Translations under genes and position numbers: made by a program
Notes under the pieces: model-generated
Databases searched by the model: none
What the model was told of the DNA's origin: nothing
The model's input: only the letters and a program-made list of their open reading frames with translations
Shown: positions 59,331 to 64,000 of the stretch, one piece after another
Layout of the letters: each line of letters opens with the position of its first letter
Numbering within the stretch: the stretch's first letter is position 1
Origin: Kitasatospora sp. MAA19
GTDB lineage: Bacteria; Actinomycetota; Actinomycetes; Streptomycetales; Streptomycetaceae
Direction: 5' to 3'
Assembly (NCBI RefSeq): GCF_029894125.1
Contig: NZ_JARXYZ010000017.1
Coordinates: 102,269-166,268 of the forward strand
DNA: 64,000 nt

Positions 59331-60311
59331 TCAGTCCGAGCGCGGGACCGCAGGTGACCGGGCCGGACCGTGCGACGTCGAGCGTGTGAAGGTGCGGCGG
59401 TAAGCGGTGGGGGTGGTGTCCAGTGTGCGCCGGAAGTGCAGCCGCAGGTTGGCTGCCGTGCCCAGCCCGCAGTCCCGCGCCACCTGTTCCACCGAACGCT
59501 CCGTGGTTTCCAGCATTTCCCGCGCCCTGCCGAGCCGGGCGTTGAGTACCCACTGCAACGGGGTCGTGCCCGTCTCCTCGGTGAACCGGCGCATGAAGGT
59601 GCGCTGCGAGAGGCCCGCGTGCCGGGCGAGCACGCGCAGCGTGAGCGGCTCGCCGAGCCGTTGCAGGGCCCATCCCCGGGTACCGGAGAGCGACGCCTCA
59701 CCGGCCACCGCGACGGGAGCCGGCACGTACTGGGCCTGCCCACCGTCTCGGTGCGGGGCGGCGACCAGACCGCGGGCGAGCTGGTTGGCCACCTCCGCGC
59801 CCAGGTCGCGGCGCACGATGTGCAGGCACAGGTCGATGCCGCAGCACACCCCGGCCGAGGTCAGCACGTCGCCCTCGTCGACGTAGAGCACGTCGCGATC
59901 GACCGTGACGGCCGGGAAGCCCCGTTCGAACTCGTCGATGTGTCTCCAGTGGGTCGTGGCGTGCAGCCCGTCCAGCACGCCCGCCGCGGCCAGCGCGAAG
60001 GCGCCCGTGCAGATCGACACCACACGCTTGCCCCGGTCGCGGGCTTCGGCCAGTGCGACGAGCGCGGCTTCCGGCAACGGGAGGATCGGTTCGAATCCCG
60101 GCACGATCACGGTGTCGGCGGTGCGCACCTGCTCCAGGCCCCCGTCAGCGACCAGGGCGAAACCCGCGGTGGTGGTCACCTTCGCGTCCAGCGCGCACAG
60201 GGTCATCTCGTAGGGGGTTTCCGGTCGGGTGGTGAAGATCTGCGCCGGGATCGCCAGGTCGAGCGGGGTGACCCCGTCCAGCGCCAGGACCGCGACTCGA
60301 TGCACTGCCAT
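59331..60311 (-). CDS. GlxA-family AraC-type regulator with DJ-1/PfpI domain
   Basis: 326 residues. The N-terminal amidotransferase-like domain (HRVAVLALDGVTPLDLAIPA, VVSICTGAFALAAAGVLDGL with the nucleophile-elbow Cys, DVLTSAGVCCGIDLCLHIVR) is followed by an AraC HTH pair (LTLRVLARHAGLSQRTFMRR, TGTTPLQWVLNARLGRAREM, ARDCGLGTAANLRLHF). It is divergent from an HD-domain gene with only about 70 bp between starts, and is the natural regulator of the HD-RidA gene pair. Confidence 0.92.
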   Translation of the reverse strand: MAVHRVAVLALDGVTPLDLAIPAQIFTTRPETPYEMTLCALDAKVTTTAGFALVADGGLEQVRTADTVIVPGFEPILPLPEAALVALAEARDRGKRVVSICTGAFALAAAGVLDGLHATTHWRHIDEFERGFPAVTVDRDVLYVDEGDVLTSAGVCCGIDLCLHIVRRDLGAEVANQLARGLVAAPHRDGGQAQYVPAPVAVAGEASLSGTRGWALQRLGEPLTLRVLARHAGLSQRTFMRRFTEETGTTPLQWVLNARLGRAREMLETTERSVEQVARDCGLGTAANLRLHFRRTLDTTPTAYRRTFTRSTSHGPARSPAVPRSD

Positions 60312-60382
60312 GGCAAGATTCTATCGAAGTGTGGAAATTTTGCCTCTCACCAGGTCAGGGGGGTAGCGGCCAGGCTGAAGAC

Positions 60383-61057
60383 ATGACCGGACCTACCGAC
60401 GAGGCGACCGCCGACCTGATCACGCTGCCCGGCACACCGCTTGCCGACGCCGTCGTGAACCTCATTCGGCCGGTGGAAACGCCGTCCGTCTTCAACCACA
60501 GCATCCGCAGTTACCTGTTCGCCCGGCTGGTGGCCGGCCGCCTCGGCCTTGCCGCCGGCCACGACTACCACGACGACCTGTTGTTCGCCGCGTGCGCGAT
60601 GCACGACCTAGGCGTGGCGTCGGACGGCCCGCACAGCCAGCGGTTCGAGGTCGAAGGCGCTGACCGGGCCGCCTCCTTCCTGACCGACCGCGGAGTACCC
60701 GCGGCCGACGCCGACCAGGTCTGGCAGGCCATCGCCCTGCACACCTCCCCGGGCATCGCGGAACGCCGCGGCACGCTGTGCGCGCTCGTCCGCGAGGGCG
60801 TCGCCCTCGATTTCGGCGGCCCACTGGGCGCCAACCACGTCGACGCCGTCACCGACGAGCAGGCCGACGCCGTGCACGCCGCCTATCCGCGGCTGGACAT
60901 GATCCGCTCACTCACCGACGCGATCGTCGCGCAGGCCGCGAAAGACCCGAAGAACGCACCCCGGTACACGATCCCCGGCGAACTCCTCCGCGAACGCGAG
61001 ACCTTCGGCCGGACCAGGCTGGAGCACACCTGCCGTTCGTCCCGCTGGGGCAACTGA
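60383..61057 (+). CDS. HD-domain phosphohydrolase
   Basis: 224 residues from ATG 60383. Metal ligands are visible: His39 (VFNHSIRSYLFARL), His74-Asp75 (CAMHDLGVAS) and a later His in IALHTSPGIAERRG. The layout matches cyanamide-hydratase-like HD proteins. It is followed after 47 bp by a RidA gene and is divergent from a GlxA-type regulator. Both enzymes suggest detoxification of a reactive nitrogen compound (nitrile/cyanamide-like or enamine), but the substrate is not shown. Confidence 0.88.
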   Translation: MTGPTDEATADLITLPGTPLADAVVNLIRPVETPSVFNHSIRSYLFARLVAGRLGLAAGHDYHDDLLFAACAMHDLGVASDGPHSQRFEVEGADRAASFLTDRGVPAADADQVWQAIALHTSPGIAERRGTLCALVREGVALDFGGPLGANHVDAVTDEQADAVHAAYPRLDMIRSLTDAIVAQAAKDPKNAPRYTIPGELLRERETFGRTRLEHTCRSSRWGN

Positions 61058-61104
61058 CTCCGCGGAACCCACGACCCCGTCACCAAGGAAAGGGAAGCAC
61101 CGCA

Positions 61105-61551
61105 ATGACCGTCCACACCGTCGAGATCCCCGAGGACAACGCAGTCTTCGGGCAAACCACCAGCGCCTTCGCAAGCTTCGGCTACTCCGCCGCGGTCCGC
61201 GCGCACGGCCTCTTGTTCATCGCCGGAACGATCGGTCGCCGCGCCGACGGAACCATCCCGGACACCATCGAGGAGCAGACCGAGATCGCCCTCCGAAAGA
61301 TCGAAGAGATCCTCCGGCTGGAGAACCTCGACACGTCCGCCCTCGTCGACGTCACCAGCTACCACGTCGACATCCGGCAGCACCTTCCCGGCTTCATCGA
61401 GGCCAAACAGCGCCTCGTCGAACCCCCTTACCCGACCTGGACGATCATCGGGGTCAGCGGCCTCGCCAGCCCGGGACTCCTCGTCGAGATCCGCGCTACC
61501 GCCGCGTATCCCGACGCTGCTGCGAGGTCCGGTGTTCCCGCAGCGCGCTGA
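61105..61551 (+). CDS. RidA/YjgF family protein
   Basis: 148 residues. ATG 61105 has AAGGAAAGGG upstream. Family marks: GYSAAVRAHGLLFIAGTIGR, TIEEQTEIALRKIEEILRLE, LVDVTSYHVDIRQHLPGFIE and PPYPTWTIIGVSGLASPGLL. RidA members hydrolyse imines/enamines. The canonical catalytic Arg of RidA (in R-x-ARV) is replaced by Ser-Gly here (TIIGVSGLAS), so this is likely an Rid subfamily member of different activity. It is cotranscribed with the HD gene and ends at a convergent terminator. Confidence 0.88.
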   Translation: MTVHTVEIPEDNAVFGQTTSAFASFGYSAAVRAHGLLFIAGTIGRRADGTIPDTIEEQTEIALRKIEEILRLENLDTSALVDVTSYHVDIRQHLPGFIEAKQRLVEPPYPTWTIIGVSGLASPGLLVEIRATAAYPDAAARSGVPAAR

Positions 61552-61564
61552 GTCAGCGGTCGCT

Positions 61565-61597
61565 GCCGGGCATGAGCATCAGGTGCTCATGCCCGGC
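61565..61597. terminator. Perfect 14-bp hairpin after ridA
   Basis: GCCGGGCATGAGCA and TGCTCATGCCCGGC flank a 5-nt loop, 13 bp after the ridA stop. It overlaps the last codons of the convergent SDR reading frame. Confidence 0.85.
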
Positions 61598-62529
61598 GTG
61601 CCGCACAGTCCGGTGTGTGGGAAGCAGGGCTTGTTCACAAGCCGCGCAAGGCGAGTTGGAGCGTGGCGGGGTGGTCCGGCCCGGCACCCGTGGCAGCTAC
61701 CGAAGGGTGCCCCCCGGCGTGCTCGGTTCCAGGGCCAGGCGGGGCGGGTGGTGGTGATACCGCCGTCGACGTAGAGGGTGGTGCCGTGGATCATGCGGGC
61801 CTCGTCGGAGGCGAGGAAGGCGACGGTGTGGGCGATGTCCTCGGGGGCGACCGGGACTCCGGCCGGAGTTGTCGCGGTCATTCGTTCGATGACCGGGCGG
61901 GCGCTCTCGTTCCCGGGAGTCGGGGTGACGCCGGGAGCGACGGCGTTGACCCGGACACCGCGTGGGCCGAACTCGGCGGCCCAGGTCCGGGTCATCTGCT
62001 CGTCGGCGGCCTTGGTGGCGGTGTAGAGAGCGGCGAACGGACTTCCCACGGCGGCCATCCACGAACCGATCGTCACGATCACCCCGGCGCCCCGGGCCAC
62101 CATGTCGGGCGCCATCTGGGCGACCAGCACGTGCGGTGCGCGGATGTTGACCGCGAGCATCCTGTCCAGGTCGTCGTCGGAGAGCTCCGGCGTGGACGTG
62201 GCGGGATAGACACCGGCGTTGTTCACCAGGATGTCCACCCGCCCGCCCGCGGCTGCCGTCGCCCGTGCGGCGAACTCGCGGACCACGTCGGCGTCGCCCG
62301 CCGGATCGGCAGGGACGAAGCCGGCCTTGCCGCCCGCGGCGCGAATGCCCGCCACCACCTCCTCGCCGCGCCGTGGGTCACGGCCGCTGGTGATCACATG
62401 GGCGCCACGTGCCGCGAGCACGCGAGCGATGGCGGCACCGATACCGCTGGTCGATCCGGTCACGACGGCGCTACGGCCGTGGAAGGGCAGTACGTGCCGG
62501 GAGCGCTGGGGCTCGTGCGATGAGGTCAT
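61579..62529 (-). CDS. Short-chain dehydrogenase/reductase with anomalous C-terminal tail
   Basis: 316 residues from ATG 62529. Classical SDR: SAVVTGSTSGIGAAIARVLA (TGxxxGIG), VDILVNNAGVYPATS (NNAG), IGSWMAAVGSP and the catalytic ALYTATKAADEQ (YxxxK), and a normal end ASDEARMIHGTTLYVDGGIT. The frame then runs about 55 residues further (PAWPWNRARRG, LARLVNKPCFPHTG) into the ridA terminator hairpin, where its stop lies. Normal family members end just after GGIT, so the native stop was probably lost. It is divergent from an HTH gene that likely regulates it. Confidence 0.85.
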   Translation of the reverse strand: MTSSHEPQRSRHVLPFHGRSAVVTGSTSGIGAAIARVLAARGAHVITSGRDPRRGEEVVAGIRAAGGKAGFVPADPAGDADVVREFAARATAAAGGRVDILVNNAGVYPATSTPELSDDDLDRMLAVNIRAPHVLVAQMAPDMVARGAGVIVTIGSWMAAVGSPFAALYTATKAADEQMTRTWAAEFGPRGVRVNAVAPGVTPTPGNESARPVIERMTATTPAGVPVAPEDIAHTVAFLASDEARMIHGTTLYVDGGITTTRPAWPWNRARRGAPFGSCHGCRAGPPRHAPTRLARLVNKPCFPHTGLCGTPGMST

Positions 62530-62630
62530 GACGCCATTGCACGGGCCGCACCGGTACGCAACCAGTGCGGGTCCTGCCTGGGCACGGCATGACCAGACAG
62601 GGACGGTGCCGGCGGCCGTACCGTGGGGCA

Positions 62631-63143
62631 ATGAGTCACGACCGCTCCGCTTTCGGCACCTTCCTGCGAGCCCGCCGGGACCGCCTCACACCCGCCCAGG
62701 TCGGCATCGACGCGTTCCCCGGTCCCCGACGCGTGCCCGGACTGCGCCGGGAGGAGCTGGCCATGCTGGCGGGCCTGAGCACCGACCACTACAGCCGCCT
62801 GGAACAGGGCCGGCAGGCGACGGTCTCCGAGATGGAGGCCGGCAGGCGACCAGGCGATCAGCGGCTCATCGCCGCTGTGCACGACCTGCGGCGTACCGAC
62901 CCGGACGTCGCCCGCTGGTGGGACGACCACACCGTGCGTGACTACGCTTCGGTACCCAAGCGCATCGCCCATCCCGAGGCCGGGCCCCTCGACTTCGACA
63001 TCGAGATCGTCACCGCATCCCACGCCCTCGACCAGCACCTCATCGTGTACACCGTCGAGCCCGACTCCTCCACGGCCCGGGTACTGCCGATCCTGGCCAG
63101 CTGGGCCACCCCGGCGAACGCCCCGACCGGACCACAGGACTGA
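62631..63143 (+). CDS. MmyB-type HTH regulator with an internal deletion
   Basis: 170 residues. The N-terminus is the standard XRE HTH of this family (FLRARRDRLTPAQVGIDAFP, RRVPGLRREELAMLAGLSTD, HYSRLEQGRQATVSE). Instead of the ~110 residues that begin the MmyB ligand domain, it jumps to that domain's end (LRRTDPDVARWWDDHTVRDY, LDFDIEIVTASHALDQHLIV, YTVEPDSSTARVLPILASWA). The frame is kept. It could still bind DNA but has lost most of its ligand pocket. Divergent from the SDR gene by 101 bp, it probably controlled that gene. Confidence 0.8.
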   Translation: MSHDRSAFGTFLRARRDRLTPAQVGIDAFPGPRRVPGLRREELAMLAGLSTDHYSRLEQGRQATVSEMEAGRRPGDQRLIAAVHDLRRTDPDVARWWDDHTVRDYASVPKRIAHPEAGPLDFDIEIVTASHALDQHLIVYTVEPDSSTARVLPILASWATPANAPTGPQD

Positions 63144-63425
63144 AAGCCAGGCGATCTCGGACACGGGCGGCATCGGGGCCCTCCGAGCCACCAGAAACCA
63201 TTGATCCTCCCACCGCAAGGCCTCAAGCGGTGTCATTCCTCGGTGATATCACTCTGTGTCAGCACCGGGCGGCGTCATCGCTGAACGACAAGCGGTGTCA
63301 GATCCCACGCGGGTTCGGGACCACCGACACGCTCGTGCGGGCGTTCCGCCGCCAGCTCGGCACGACGCGACGGAGTACCGGCGCCGGCGCCGGTTCCGGA
63401 CCGTCCGGGGGTGAACGGACGACGG
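63144..63425. other. Scar DNA before the IS982 remnant
   Basis: About 280 bp between the shortened HTH regulator and the first recognisable transposase codons. Open frames here are continuous with the transposase frame but show no recognisable domain. Confidence 0.4.
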
Positions 63426-63881
63426 ACGCCCGCGACCTGGTGTGCACCCCGACGGGCATGCCGATCATGTGGGCATTGGCCAACCCGAAGATCGGCGACG
63501 CGAGGTGCTGGCGGCGATGCTCGAAGTCGACGCCGACCTGGTGGCCGGGCGCGAGGGCATCTTGCTCATCACGGACAAGGGCTTCGCGTCCAAGCCGTTC
63601 GAGAAGGACCTCGCCGAGCAGGGCATCGAGCTCCTGCGGCCGTTGCTCAGGCGTGAGAAGAACCGATACGGCGAGCCGATGCTCAAGAAGGTCCGCCAGC
63701 TGATCGAGTCGGTCAACGACACCCTCAAGGGACAGCTTGACCTGGAACAACACGGCGGACGACCTTCGAGGGCGTGGCTGTCCGGGTGACGCAGCGGGTG
63801 CTCGCGATGGCCGCTGGGATCTGGCACAACAACCTGATCGGCGCGCCGGTCACCCGCTCGCTGATCGCCTCTGACCACTGA
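63426..63881 (+). pseudogene. IS982-like transposase remnant with two frameshifts
   Basis: The C-terminal half of an IS982-family transposase is spread over three frames: GMPIMWALANPKIGDAR in the first, then LEVDADLVAGREGILLITDK, GFASKPFEKDLAEQGIELLR, KVRQLIESVNDTLKGQLDLE in the second, and FEGVAVRVTQRVLAMAAGIW with APVTRSLIASDH to TGA 63879-63881 in the third. The shifts are near 63505 and 63760. The N-terminal part is absent. It is inactive. Confidence 0.8.
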
Positions 63882-64000
63882 TCACTTCGGAACCACTCGC
63901 CTAGCTTGACTCTGTCGGGGATCTTGGTGTTCGGCTGCCTGTGATCACGGCGGTGCGTCAGTCTTGCGGGTGTACAAGGCCCGTGAGACTGGCGAGGAGT
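63882..64000. other. Right end of window, nothing assignable
   Basis: About 120 bp after the IS982 remnant. It may include the element's end or the beginning of another gene. No start codon with a ribosome site is visible. Confidence 0.3.

Overview
The window is very GC-rich, with GTG/TTG starts, long antisense shadow ORFs and frequent 4-base GTGA/ATGA stop-start overlaps. Its gene families (PP2C/RsbW-type signalling, LLM oxidoreductases, Acg nitroreductase, STAND-TPR-CHAT proteins, a lanthipeptide synthetase) are typical of a filamentous actinomycete, most likely Streptomyces or a close relative such as Kitasatospora. No rRNA, tRNA or CRISPR array was recognised. The content is accessory, with many decayed genes, which fits a chromosome arm. 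That placement is an inference.

Layout. 1-5450: a partial secreted lamin-tail (nuclease-like) protein, an NADPH-dependent MDR reductase with a palindromic operator, an LLM flavin oxidoreductase, a conserved small protein, and an MFS transporter that has lost its 5' end. 5451-11186: two tandem, paralogous, secreted GH59 (galactocerebrosidase-like) enzymes with ricin-type carbohydrate-binding repeats, each followed by a strong hairpin, and a large regulatory gap. 11187-15987: a dead sugar-binding lipoprotein gene with two amber codons, an APC permease plus YtcJ-type amidohydrolase operon, and a convergent TetR gene. The same 20-base operator-like motif lies before the permease operon and before the TetR gene. 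16029-24170: a membrane PP2C phosphatase, a three-gene RbsABC-like sugar ABC operon, and a GAF-PP2C-HATPase sensor.

24317-31539: a cyclase-family hydrolase, a repeat-rich secreted protein, then a compact operon of a secreted Ig-like protein ending in the start of a peptidase-S74 chaperone motif, a second ORF with the rest of that domain, a GT2-GT25 double glycosyltransferase and a PqqD-like protein. An AI-2E permease, CsbD and an RsbW-like kinase follow. 31792-42059: small regulators, a cis-prenyltransferase, a PadR/membrane-protein pair, an isochorismatase-like protein, an Acg-type nitroreductase, a permease remnant, TetR, SPFH, MFS and NmrA-like genes.

42337-46037: an HTH-PNPOx protein, a 55-residue Cys/Thr peptide, and a class IV (LanL-like) lanthipeptide synthetase whose cyclase has a Cys-Cys-Cys zinc site. 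46187-48059: YjdM and a styrene-monooxygenase-like flavoprotein. 48255-57192: a tightly coupled three-gene operon of a 2206-residue NB-ARC protein with about 31 TPR repeats, a CHAT caspase-like protease and an alpha/beta hydrolase. The NB-ARC gene carries an early TTA (bldA-dependent) codon. This operon is the best candidate for an undescribed conflict or cell-death system.

57193-64000: a scar zone with IS630- and IS982-like transposase remnants, a truncated glycolipid-binding-like gene, a frameshifted Nudix gene and an internally shortened HTH regulator. Between them are apparently intact DUF402, GlxA, HD, RidA and SDR genes.
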